From Gnetum montanum (Eukaryota; Streptophyta; Gnetopsida; Gnetales; Gnetaceae), in assembly GCA_015680685.1 (NCBI GenBank), contig MNCI01030955.1:128272-192271 (forward strand): a DNA stretch of 64,000 nt. Direction: 5' to 3'. Positions 36,808 through 47,062 of the stretch are shown piece after piece (position 1 is the stretch's first letter; the number at the start of each line of letters is the position of its first letter). The position numbers and the translations under genes are program-made. Under the pieces are notes generated by a model that was not told the origin of the DNA, did no database searches, and saw only the letters and a program-made list of their open reading frames with translations.

Positions 36808-37885
36808 GAGAGGCAAAAGCACTAACAACGTTCATCAATGGCTATTCAAGTGTTGCCCTGTCAACATAGAAGAGCAAAACTGGAGGTTATGGGAGATAGG
36901 ATGATTTGGCAGGAAATAGGTTCGGGGAAGACTCAAATGAAGTAGGATGGTAGGGCTGTTGAATGCACTCATTGAACATGCAGAAACGTATGCATAGTTG
37001 TGTTAACAGGAATGCTTTTAGAAGAGCATAGCACATCAGTCTGAGATTTCTCTGTTGTAGAATATAGCAGGAATGCTTGCAAAAGGAGCACAGCGTGTCA
37101 CTTCTGCGATGTCTCTGCTATGACGCTTAATTGCGTTGCGTCAGTTTATGGACTTGATTGCAATGCGAGTGCGGAAAACAGGTGCTTGCGTATGTGGCTT
37201 TTGCATACATGAAGCAGGTGGTAGAGATGAAGCGAAGTAGGAGCTAAGGGTAGGATTATAAGATGAAGAGGGATGCACTTCTAAGTGGATAGGCTAACCT
37301 GAGCAACCATTTCAAAACGCTGTTTGTACTTCACCACTCAGATGAATGCACCTTGGGCGACATCTTCGAAGCGAGTAACCTGCAACCAAAGAAGAAGACA
37401 TAGGATACCATTGCTCGTCCGAACAACAGGCGAGGTTTTTGAAACGAGTGTCGACGGAGGTGAGATGAAGTGACCGGGCCGTGAAGGAGGAACTGTAGCA
37501 CGAGGCCAGAGTCTTCAACCTTGACGCTCGGCCCGGCATATCGCCGCCAAAGATCATCAGACTCGGCACACCTGACTGGTTATGTAAAGAACTAGCCAGA
37601 TGAATCTGTGAAGCCAGGGCCTGATAGCGATGATGAGCAGAGATCCCCAAAGTCGCCATTGATGGGAATGCCTTTGGGGCTCCGGGCGGTGGAACTAACC
37701 TCTCAGAGGTACCACCACTAGAATGGGCATGGTGACGGTATCTCCGAGGGGTCAGTAGTATGCCTCTCGGCACATCCGAGGAATCAATAGGATGGCGGTG
37801 GGGTAGCGACGCTGGGATTGTCCCAGTATCCCACCTCGCTTGTCGTGAAGCTGCACAGGGATGATTACGCTCGCTTGATTTGGAT
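36808..37885 (-). other. Element D 3' spacer, no recognised gene
   Basis: Between the PPT and the minisatellite. A minus-strand open frame of 153 codons (37,312-37,773) is the longest, rich in Ser, Arg and His, without recognisable motifs. The equivalent parts of B and C do not show it, so I do not call it a gene. A repeated phrase with 'gaatgctt...agcacagc' occurs near 37,010 and 37,068. Confidence 0.5.
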
Positions 37886-38395
37886 GGTGGTAGCCTGTAA
37901 GTTCCATTTTTTAAGTCCTGGTAGACTGTCGTTGCTGGTTTTAAGTCTCAGCAGACCATGGTCCCAGTTTAGAGTCTGGGCGGACCGAAAAATGCTAGTT
38001 TTACGTCGTAGCGGACGGTGGCAGGGCTAATTTAAGGTCTCAGCAGACCGTGCTGTGGATGTCAGTTTTATGTCATGACCCAAGGATAAGTCTGTGCTAG
38101 TTTTACGTCTCAGTAGACGGTTACTTACCTTTGTCAGTTTTATGTCATGACGGACAGCCGGTGCCAGTTTAGCGTCGTGGTGGAAGCATGCAAAAATGCC
38201 AGTTTTTCGTCTTGGTGGACCTGTATAACACTGCCAGTTTTACATCGTAGCGGACGGTTACAAATTTCCAGTTTAGTGTCGTGGTGGACGGTCAGCACCA
38301 GTTTAGCGTCGTGGCGGACACGTGCAAGGAATGCCAGTTTTATGTCATGGTGGACGTTTGTTGCCAGTTTAACGTCGTAGCGGATGATTATTGTT
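37886..38395 (+). repeat. Degenerate minisatellite, unit GCCAGTTTTACGTCGTAGCG
   Basis: About 14 units of roughly 30-40 bp. Each has a core (GCCAGTTTTACGTCGTAGCG and variants such as GCCAGTTTAGCGTCGTGGCG) followed by GACG/GACC and a variable 8-15 bp stretch. They lie just after the integrase stop in the sense direction. Related decayed units occur at the same place in B (8,290-8,480) and C (13,160-13,265), and near both ends of the sense intron in B and C. Many units are open on both strands by chance. Confidence 0.85.
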
Positions 38396-38423
38396 ATACC
38401 TGATATATACACTGAAGATGCAA

Positions 38424-39818
38424 CTATATGTAGTACCGCTTCAGATATATGTGCTTGACAGGGTTTGGTAACTGGTTGCCGTCGACATCCGCTAACTTGA
38501 ATGCTCTGTTGCTATACGCATCAGTCACCAAGAAAGGACCCTCCCAGTTTGCAGAGAATTTTCCTACTGGTTCATGAATGGCCTTGAGAACTAAATCCCC
38601 TTTCTTGATCGGACGCTGCTGAAGATTGTGACGATGCTTTTGCCTTTGCTTGTCTTGTTACTTTTCAATTGTATCAAGCGTCTGTATTCACTTCTCCTCT
38701 ACTGAAACCAAATCCATGATCCGAGACTCGGTGTGTTGAGCCTCATTTATAATCTTGGAGAGGACCATTCTCAGAGAAGGGATTTGCAACTCGAGGGGCA
38801 GCACCACCTCGGATCCGTAGACTAGGCTATAGGGCGTACTGTCTATAGCTGTCCTACATGTAGTGCGATATGCCCATAGCACATAGAGGATCTTTTCGTG
38901 CCACCGTCTCTTATTACTGTCGAGCATTTTCTTGAGAAGATTGATGATGACTTTATTTGTTGCTTCAGCTTGACCATTCGTTTGCGGGTAGTAGGGCGAG
39001 GAGAAAGATTGTCTAATACCAAGGCTATCACAGAAGGATTTGGTTTCCGTACTACTAAACTACGGCCCATTGTTGGTTACGATAGTCATCGGGAGACCAA
39101 ATCTGGTTACAATGTTATCTAAGATGAAATGGAAAATCTGTTGAGATGTGATCTTCCTTAAAGGAATAGCTTCTACCCACTTCGTGAAGTACTCAGTGGC
39201 AGTGATTATGAAGCTATGACCTGCGGAGGATTTCGGTGTGATGGGACCTATAATGTCTAGTCCCCATCGTTGAAATGGCCATGTTATCTGGGTTGTATGT
39301 AACTCTGTAGGTGACACGTGTATAAGATTTGCATGGCGCTGACACGTGTCGCAAGTTTTAAGCTTTTTCAGGCAATCTTTTTCCATGCGTGGCCAGTAGT
39401 ACCCTAAGCGGCGAATTTTTAAAGCCATAACCCATGGTGCTATGTGTCCTCTGCATAATCCCTCGTGAACCTCGCCAACGATACGCTGCGCTTGGTCCTT
39501 GTTAATGCAAGTAAGCAGCACACCATCAAAAGAGTGTCTATAGAGAGTACTGTCCCCTATGATTACGTACTGCCTAGATCGCTTGCAGATTGCATCTTTC
39601 TGTGCGCGTGTCAGTTCATATGGTAGCTCCCCTTGTAAGAGGTAAGTTTTAATGTTGTCATACCATTCTGGCGTGCTCTCTTCGAGAAGAGAAGATATTT
39701 GCACCGCCTGAACGATAGGACCTGTACAATCTGTTATTAAAGTAGGACAAGTGTCGAGCAGATGTGAGGGCACGTTTAAGGCCAGAGTAGCCAGTGCATC
39801 GGCCAGTGTGTTATCGGT
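38424..39818 (-). pseudogene. Element D integrase (pol C-terminus)
   Basis: One reading frame on the minus strand broken by TGA (39,819-39,821, at the upstream boundary), TAG (39,060), TGA (38,688) and a TAA near 38,655. An HHCC zinc-binding region with HEGLCRGH and CDTC lies at about 39,350-39,510. The catalytic core begins WGLDIIGPITP (about 39,240-39,270). The second acidic residue reads TNNGP instead of TDNGP (39,072-39,074). The third lies in SPYYPQTNGQAEATNK (about 38,960-39,000). The C-terminal part has a GPF-like NWEGPFLV (about 38,535-38,560). The frame ends at TAG 38,424-38,426. Integrase would insert the cDNA into the host chromosome. Confidence 0.9.
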
Positions 39819-41450
39819 TCATGGCACGTGTTGGGCATCGATGGTCACGAATCGGTTCAGAAGATCTTTAGCCATATCGCAGTAGGGCTGTAGATGTACA
39901 GCTTTGCAGGCATAGACTCTTGTGATCTGATTGATGACGAGCATCGAATCACCCCTAACTGCCAAGTGTCGAATGTCGAGTTCGCTTGTAGCTAGTAATC
40001 CCCTGAGGAGCCCCTCATACTCTGCCATGTTGTTCGTACAGGGGAAGGTCAAGCGATAAGCGTGGAGACGCACATCCTCAAGTGATAGCATAATAACGGT
40101 GGCAGCGCTACCACCTTTAGCGGTTGAAGCTCCATCGAAATACAACGTCGCCTCAAGGCCTGTTAAGATAGGGCTTAAACTATGTATATGTTCGTCTGGA
40201 AACTCAGGCTCTATGGTTGCCTGACTATCAATAGGTGATGTTACTAACTGATCAACTATTGCCTGGCCTTTCATAGAAGATTGGCCAACATAATGTAGAT
40301 CGAATTCTGCTATGATAGCCTTCCAGCGAGCTATTCTGCTACTCTCATATAAATTGTGTGTAATGGTCCTAAGGATGTTATTTTTACAGATGATGTTAAC
40401 TTGGCTACGGAAAAGGTAATGTCTACACTTTTTGAGCGTAAATACTAGTGCTAGGCAGTTATGCTCTACTTCATTGTACCTCGTTTCGTACAGATATAGA
40501 GCATGAATCAAGTAGTAGATGGGCACTTCCAACCCATCATCTCTCCTTTGACAAAGTAATGCTGCTAACGCTATGTCCGAAGTCGCGAGGTAAATGTAAA
40601 ACGGTAGATCTTTTTGTGGTGAGAAAACTGTTGGTAAGTGTTGAAGTTCTTGTTTTAGGCTATTAAACCCATGCTGACAATCTTCCGTCCATTCAAAATT
40701 AACCCCCTTTTTAAGCAAATGTTGCATAGGGTGTAATTTGTCGGTTAACCTTGAGATGAACCGGTGTATAAACTGTAATCGTCTTTGGAACCCGCATAAT
40801 TGCTTGAGGTCTGTGGGAGGCGTTAATTCGACAATGGCTTTGACCTTATCAGGGTCAACTCGTATGCTAGTTTCTGACACCAAAAAACCCAGCATGCATC
40901 CAGTTTTGACTTCGAATACACATTTCTTTGGGTTAAGCCGAAGGTCGTATTTGGAGCATCTTTTGAGGACTAACTCCAGGTCTTCTGAATGATCCTCTAA
41001 CTTTAAAGACTTGACAGCTATATTGTCAACATAGTCATTCAGTCTCCCTAAGAGGTAATCGCTAAAGATATATGTCATGGCTCGTTGATACGTTGCTCCG
41101 GCATTTTTTAGACCAAAAGGCATCATGGTGTAGCAAAAGGTGTCCCAGGGCATCATGAACGTTGTGGTTAATTGATGTTCTGGGTTGATGCGAATCTGGT
41201 TATAGCCCGAAAAGCCATCCATGAAGGACAGAAGCGCATGCCCAGCTGTCGTATCGACTAGTTGGTTGATACTCGGTAGTGGGAAGTTATCTTTGATTGT
41301 GGCATTGTTTAAATCTCGAAAGTCTATGCAGATGCGTATGCTTCCAGTCTTCTTTGGGACGACTACAATGTTAGATACCCAATCCGAGTAGTCGACTGCG
41401 CGGATGAAACTAGCCTAATACAGCTTAGTGATTTCATCACACACGGCTAN
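39819..41450 (-). pseudogene. Element D reverse transcriptase, RNase H and second RNase H
   Basis: In-frame from the RT palm to the integrase linker, broken by TAG at 41,415. From the Met at 41,222: residues 1-12 MDGFSGYNQIRI, residues 64-67 YVDN (active-site YVDD with Asp to Asn at 41,022-41,024), then thumb. Ty3 RNase H lies at about 210-300 (KDLPFYIYLATSD and RYNEVEHNCLALV). The second, archaeal-like RNase H follows at about 355-455 (ATLYFDGAST, AEYEGLLRGL and RGDSMLVINQI). The dual RNase H layout is characteristic of the Tat lineage. Upstream the palm begins FIRAVDYSDWVSN and VVPKKTGSIRICIDFRDLN (41,230-41,414). The RT N-terminal domain present in B and C is missing at the N at 41,450. 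Confidence 0.92.
41450..41450. other. Single ambiguous base (N) at an RT discontinuity
   Basis: On the minus strand, sequence right of the N does not resemble the RT N-terminus of B and C, while to the left it does (CDEITKLY matches HDEILKLY). A single N is also found at 60,658 and 60,855, where the assembly is visibly wrong, so this may mark an unresolved joint. Confidence 0.6.
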
Positions 41451-42001
41451 TTCCGACATGGCTATGGTTACGTCGTCAAAGGGAGGGTTAATTTCTACTA
41501 GCGTAGGGTTGAATTGCCTAACTACCCTCCCGTATGAGCCTATCAAAGTTAGAGGTGCTAAAAATGTTGCGTCCATTTGCGAATTGTCCTGCAAAATCGC
41601 CAAACGTGTAAATGATTAGGAGAAAGCATGACGTAGTGTTGTCGAATGTGGAAAGTTAATTGAATTTTGAATTTTGTGAAGAGGCTATAATTAATGCTAC
41701 CCGATTACAAGGCGATAAGATGTGGTAGTTTAACGTCATTTCAGATAGTGGCGCATGCGATATCTTCCGCATTAATATCTTGATTTTCGGGTTCCGTTTT
41801 AGGAAAGTCCCACTGAAATCAGATATCAAGTCGGTGATTCTCGCATATAAGTAAGTGGTTTTCGGTGAGAACGGGCTACTGGCTATTGTGAATTTGAATT
41901 CTTAGCTGTTGCTGAGCGAGAGGAGAAGGAGCAGAAGATTGGAGCATGTAGTTTGTGAAGATTCGAAGAAGTGAAGCTGTGAAAGTTCTGAGGCTGTTAC
42001 A
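41451..42001 (+). promoter_or_regulatory. Element D region upstream of the antisense gene, between divergent RT and antisense starts
   Basis: About 550 bp between the RT fragment and the antisense ATG. A plus-strand TATAAG (41,846-41,851, in CGCATATAAGTAAG) lies 150 bp before the ATG and is the best TATA candidate for the antisense gene. One motif unit (GTAGTTTAACGTCATTTC) is at about 41,727. A frame open on both strands occurs at 41,428-41,619 but I cannot tie it to either gene. A sense-strand acceptor-like GATTTTGCAG (minus strand, AG at 41,589-41,590) is also present. Confidence 0.4.
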
Positions 42002-45000
42002 ATGGCACCTAAAATCAAAAGGAAGAATGCAAAATTGGCCAAAATCGATGAGGTGCAAGGAAATATGGAGCGCGTTTCGCAGACGATGCTTGAAGTGCGT
42101 GACCCTACGCCTTTGAACCGATAGGCCATTCCTTGCATGCTTATATTATTTTAGTGTCTATTTTTGGTAGTATTTCTTGCGTAAATGCAAATTTCAAATT
42201 ATGGACCTCGGGTTAAGGAGAGGGTTTGATGGGGTTGCGTCTATCACCGTTGTCAGGGACAAACGTTACGCTGTTGCAAGGGTTTGGGCGATTTTGGTAT
42301 GGATAACTAGGCGTAGCTTGTAGGTTTTCTGTATTAGTCATGCAAATGTAAATCTAGACGTTGATTTATGTATTGGGTTTTCTGTACAGCGTTATGTTAA
42401 ATCCTATTTTGATTGTCTTAGATATTGTTGGGGTTTTGTGTTGTATAAACCCCATCGTCCCCAATGTCCCTCCCCCGCAAATGCAGTTGCATGGGAAGGC
42501 CATATGGTTTCGAAGGGGTGCACTGGAGTTTCTGCAGTTCTTACTGCGTAACTACAGCGTCATTGTATGGTCTAATTTATCCGGCGATATTGCCGGTGCT
42601 ATTTTGGAGCACCTGTTAGTGGGTTCTGCACAGGGAATTTTGGCCTTCTTGACAGATGGAGCCATCAACACTGGTCATCCCGAGGACCGAGAACTTAGCG
42701 CCCGAGGTTTGAGGTGTTTAGGCTGGATCTGGAAGATGGCCCAGTTTAGTTGTTACCACGCCTATAACACTTTGTTCGTGGCTCGCCACGTCTCAACCTA
42801 CTTCCAGAACCCACCAGGCACTTTGTACTACTCAGGCGGGTAAGCAATTGTGTTGACTATATTGTTACATGTCTATTGTCTAAGTTTTGTAAAGCGTAAG
42901 ATAAATCTATGTGGTATGGTACAAGTTTTTTATCCATGAAAATAGGTTAGTTGGGGATGGTGATATGTTGTCGTGGACCGAAACGACAATAAAGGCGTTC
43001 ACCTCAACTAGCAACGTACGTGCCGGTGTGATGGGGCAGATTGGCTTCGACATGCGTGAGTACCCCACCCGCTATGCTGACTCTTTTGAGAATTTCCAGA
43101 AACTCGGGTGGCTACATGATGACTGGACCCTGGATCTGCCCCTTATCATTGAGGACGTGCAGAGGAACCTTCCGCCCTTTCCTTTGCCATTTGGACCTGG
43201 TAAGATTGATATGTATTCTATTGTTGCATGGTGTAGTTGTGAACTGTGAACGTTGTGTAATAATGTTTTTGTTTGACCTGTGTTTCATGTTGTTCAGTCA
43301 AGGAATCCCGGGAGATTACCCTTACAATTTTTGGCCGCGAGGCGAATGCTGTCCTCTTCCGCTATGTTGACATCAAGGACTCCCAACGTTAGCTCGGCCA
43401 CGCAGCGGCCCCAGTTGCGGTGACCACTAAGATCCGAGAAGCGAGGCTAATGCACCTATTTTTAGCCGCAACCCCTGATGTCCCCGCGAGTGAAATGCTG
43501 ACCCTGGTCAACTCCTTCAACGAGAAGGTAGAGCATTTTTGCACGCGCGTGCATAACGTGCATGTATGTTTTGATATTGATGCTAAGCTCTTCGAGGATC
43601 TTTTTGGCGTCCCCTCTGATGGCCTTCCCATAGATGAGAAGGCGAAGAGGAGTCTCGACTGCCAGAAATGGCTGGAGGAGTGGGTAAGAGTCCCGAAGGA
43701 GACTAAAGGGTTTCCTTGTGAAAGATTCGAACTGGGCATCGCCAAGACAATTTATCCCCTTTTCCAGGCCCAGACCTTCCCCAAAACACTCTCGCAAGGG
43801 AAGTTCTTTTCTATAGAACAGACCCGTATTATGCGGGAGGTCCTGGAAGAAGGGACCCAGTTCAATTTGGCCAGCTATTTTGCTAAGGGACTACGCAATG
43901 AGATGGTTAAGCTTCACAAGAAGCTTGAGTGTCGTTTCAATGTGCATTATGCCTTCTACATAGCTTGCCTTTAGCATTTTGCTGAGTTTTTGATCGTCCG
44001 AAGGGATGGGGTCTAGGTGCAACAAGACCGAGACCAGCTATCCAAACCTTGGATTACCCATATCCTCAGCACTACCCGTGGGCAGGATCCGCCGGAAGGG
44101 ATTGGGGAATCTCTGTCTGTAACGACCAGAGGTTTGGTGGTGCCTCGACAGTGTAGGCGGGATAATGCCTACTTACACTGGCGATGCCTCACGAGGGAAA
44201 CTCCTGGCGGAAAAAATTGTAGAACCTGCAGCTCAGCGTAAAAGGCTCCGTATAGCCGAGGCTTCTGCAGAGCCTGGGAGCGGCACGGGTCGAACTATGG
44301 CGGTCAGAGTTCAGCGGAGTAAGCCTTCGCCTGGTAAGCGTGAAGGAGATGTATTGAAAACTGTATTACGCAATGTTTACTTAGTATATTTGGAATGATA
44401 TACTAAACGTATAATGATATGACCAGTGAAAGTTATAGAGCAGCTGACCCCTGAAACAGGGGCAGTGGTACTAAGTCGTGGGGAAGGGACCTCAGTTTTA
44501 GAAGAAGAGGCCCCAACTGTTAGAGTGAGCTGTGCTGCACAGACTCATGTGCGTGAGGAGGCCCCAGCTGCTGGAACTAGCGATGCACAGACTCATGTGC
44601 GTGAAGAGGAAAAGGAGGCGGAAGACGTTGGCGAAGTCGCCACTGTCACCGGAAGAGGTAATAAACGTGTTAGAAATTTTGCAGAATTCTATTAATAACT
44701 AAAGTTTTTAACTTGATTACGCTACAGGAGAAGAGGATGTATCCACGTCCATCGCTATGAGCAGAGCGTGGAGAGACTTTCCTGACAAGTTTGCCTTCAT
44801 GGAAGGCATTGTCAGTGATATGATCGAGCGCCTCGAGCGCATCAAACCTAGAGCTGGTATGTTATGGCTGCAATGAGTTTGCGATATTATACAGTGGTAA
44901 TGTGTTACCAATATTGATGATTTTTTTTTGTTAGGAGCTCACCTCCGATGGGATCCCACAGAGCCCATTGATTTGGACACAGTGGAGCCTCCATCCGATG

Positions 45001-46066
45001 GGGCAGTCGTGCCACATCACATTTATGAGGAAATGTGTAAATGTGCGTTACGCTTGACATGCTCCTTATGGGAGAGTAGGGGTGTAAATGAAAATCTATG
45101 GAAAAGGCTGCAGAGGTCATAGTAGAGGATTGAGTCGCTGACCAAAGAGGTCGGAGACCTGAGATCGCGGTGCGAATTCCTACAGGCGCGGGAGACGGGC
45201 GATGAGGATTGTCCTACCGCTGTTATCGACTACTCCCGTTATTGGACCGCCATCAAAAACAATGTGCAAACCAGTCGGGCGTTGATAGAGCAGTGGATGC
45301 AAATAGAGCACCTAGCTCAGAAAAGCCAAGATTGGAGGGATTATTGTGCAAGCGTGCAAGAGTGGGGACAGAAGGAAAAGGACCACAAACATCTGTATAA
45401 GCGAGAAAGTAGTGCTTATCATAAAATTTATCGTGATTCTGCCGTCAAGGCTCAATCCCTGGAAGTTTTCCTGGACGTCATTGGAGCATCCGAAGCCTTC
45501 AAGAAGTTCGAAGAGCAGGTGACTGTAAGTGCGTCCCTGGAAAGGGAGATGACTCTCCCTGGGGGCCAGACTACAGTCCCTACATTCTTCCCGGACCCAC
45601 CTCACTGGACTGACGTAGAGAAAGGGAAGGTGAAGGCTAGAGCTACCCTAGGAGATGGAGTGTGGTTTGATCTGACTGAGGATGAAATCATGGAGCTCTT
45701 GTGGGCTGGCTTAGACAAGCTTCCCTTTACTGCGAAAGCAGGGCCATCGCAAGTAAGATTATGCATGACTAAGTCTACATTTTTTAATTATGTTGTTAAG
45801 TCTTGTCTAGCTGATATATTTACTGTATCTAGGTACCAACAGAGGACAAAGAAGAAGAGCAAGCTGAGGATCCAGTACAGGAGGAAGAACGCAGTGATAA
45901 AGAGCGTCCCCCTGTGGAGCCGGTGCCGGAACAAGGACCCCATGAAGAGGAAATTCTTCGTGAGAGAATACTTCCCTGAAGAGAAGGTCCACTAGAGGAT
46001 GATCCCTTAGGGCTAGAGCCATACTTAAGGGATACTGGTGACAGTGGCAGTAGAGGAGATGCGTAA
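42002..46066 (+). pseudogene. Antisense gene of element D: about 8 exons, N-terminal HAD/FCP1-like domain
   Basis: A spliced gene opposite to gag-pol, between RT and protease. Exons by conserved splice sites and frame: 1 about 42,002-42,124; 2 42,390-42,839; 3 about 42,919-43,199; 4 43,298-44,333; 5 44,427-44,657; 6 44,728-44,856; 7 44,935-45,752; 8 45,833-46,066. Exons 4-8 join in frame at GT-AG sites. About 1,100 residues. Exon 2 is HAD/FCP1-like; exon 4 contains LFEDLFGVPSDGLP; exon 5 has duplicated AQTHVREE; exons 6-7 are helical; exon 8 is acidic. Damage: TAG at 43,390, 43,972, 44,014, 45,120 and 45,123, TGA at 45,977, and a frame change near 44,160. The exon 1-2 join and exon 3 acceptor are uncertain. 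B has the same exons, so it is a family component. Function unknown. Confidence 0.75.
42390..42839 (+). pseudogene. Exon 2 of the antisense gene: HAD/FCP1-like (NIF) domain
   Basis: After acceptor TTCTGTACAG the frame reads ILIVLDIVGVLC (Asp at 42,421), then WFRRGALEFLQFLLRNYSV and IVWSNLS (VW at 42,565-42,570). This matches the order in plant FCP1/NIF-type HAD proteins: a nucleophile loop of LDVNGVLC type, an RPG-x-FL helix, then VWS. The second acidic position is Val here, so catalysis is doubtful. In B the exon reads ILIMVKLVNTLC, then RQFLAYLLQN and VMMWLHLS. The donor is GTAAGC at 42,840 (GTAAGC also in B). It was probably acquired from a host gene. Confidence 0.6.
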
Positions 46067-46153
46067 TTGTGGTTTATGCATGGATTTATTTATTGTTGCT
46101 AACAATGATTACTGAGATGACTGAAAGACTAGCGATAAGATTTTGTGACAATT
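46067..46153. other. 87-bp gap between convergent antisense gene and protease
   Basis: The antisense gene ends with GCGTAA on the plus strand and the protease frame ends at 46,154 on the minus strand, so the two face each other over 87 bp. I see no AATAAA. Confidence 0.6.
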
Positions 46154-47062
46154 TTAAGTGTTATATATTTTAATTGTCATCATTGTTTCGATTTTCTGAG
46201 GTATTTGGAGATTGGTCTGATCATCCAAGGCCTCTATCTTCGAACCCCGTTCTTCCTCAATGTTGTTGACAGTTCTGGGGGTGGTTTCATCGTCGCGTAT
46301 CACGACCTCCTCTCCTGCGTAAGGTAGGTGTATTTTTTGATGTATCGGTGATGAAACTGCCCTCAGCTGGGCTAACCAGGACCTTCCTAGGATCAAGTTG
46401 AAGCCAGGAATCTCCTCAATGACTAAGAATGTGGCATCCGTTGAGAATTGCTTCCCTGCCACAAACTTGATACTCACCATCCCCTTGACTTGAACCCTTG
46501 CTCCATTGAACAACTTTATGCAGGTTGTCGTCGTGGGAATGATCCGGTCGACCAGACCCAACCTATCCACGATGGGATAAGGAATGACATTTGCAGCAGC
46601 GCCATCGTCCACATGTACTCTCTGGATCAGGTACTGATCGACCCGAATTGTGATGAACATGGGTTCAGTGGTCACCTGACCTTTCTCAGAATCATCTTTG
46701 ATGGACTCATCATGAAAGGTCAGTGAGGTGGGCTTGGGATGCTCAGCTTCAGAAGGAAACATGACCGCGTGGATCGCTTCCTCCTCCGCTGGTAAGCTTT
46801 CATCCATAGGTATGGATGTCAGCATACGGACCATAGCCTCACGGTGTTTTTGGGATGTCATAAGCAGGTCATAAAGGCTCAGGGTTGTGTTTTTTTATTT
46901 GAAAGCTTGTTTGACTTGCGTAAATGCGTCGAGGAGGTCCTTCTCTCGGCTAGGTTGTTTGTCTCCCTTGTCCTCTTCCATCCGGCCCAAGAGATGGATC
47001 TCTCGAGGTAGGACAGTGTCGGTCAAAGGGTTGTTCTCTTTCTTACCAAGAGAAGGTGGCTA
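46154..47062 (-). pseudogene. Element D protease (retropepsin) with upstream linker
   Basis: The open part begins with Met at 46,861 (235 codons). Residues 10-20 have MVRMLTSIPMD, residues 82-92 hold the active-site VHVDDGAAAN (D-D-G rather than the usual D-T/S-G; the same in B and C), and residues near 160 read FNLILGRSWL, the second conserved motif. The upstream linker stays in frame to 47,062 across a TAA (C has CAA there) and ends at TAG 47,060. Compared with A, B and C the acidic tail is missing. It would release Gag and Pol proteins in the particle. Confidence 0.88.

Noticed and set aside
37312-37773. 153-codon minus-strand frame in the D 3' spacer
   Set aside because: Composition is unremarkable, no motif is seen and the matching regions in B and C have no such frame.
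37886-38395. CRISPR-like look of regularly spaced GCCAGTTTTACG units
   Set aside because: Units vary in sequence, spacers are short and irregular, there are no cas genes, and the context is a plant retrotransposon. It is a degenerate minisatellite.
41428-41619. Plus-strand 63-codon frame upstream of the antisense gene, possible extra first exon
   Set aside because: It overlaps a minus-strand open frame, contains the N at 41,450, and no counterpart is seen in B or C.
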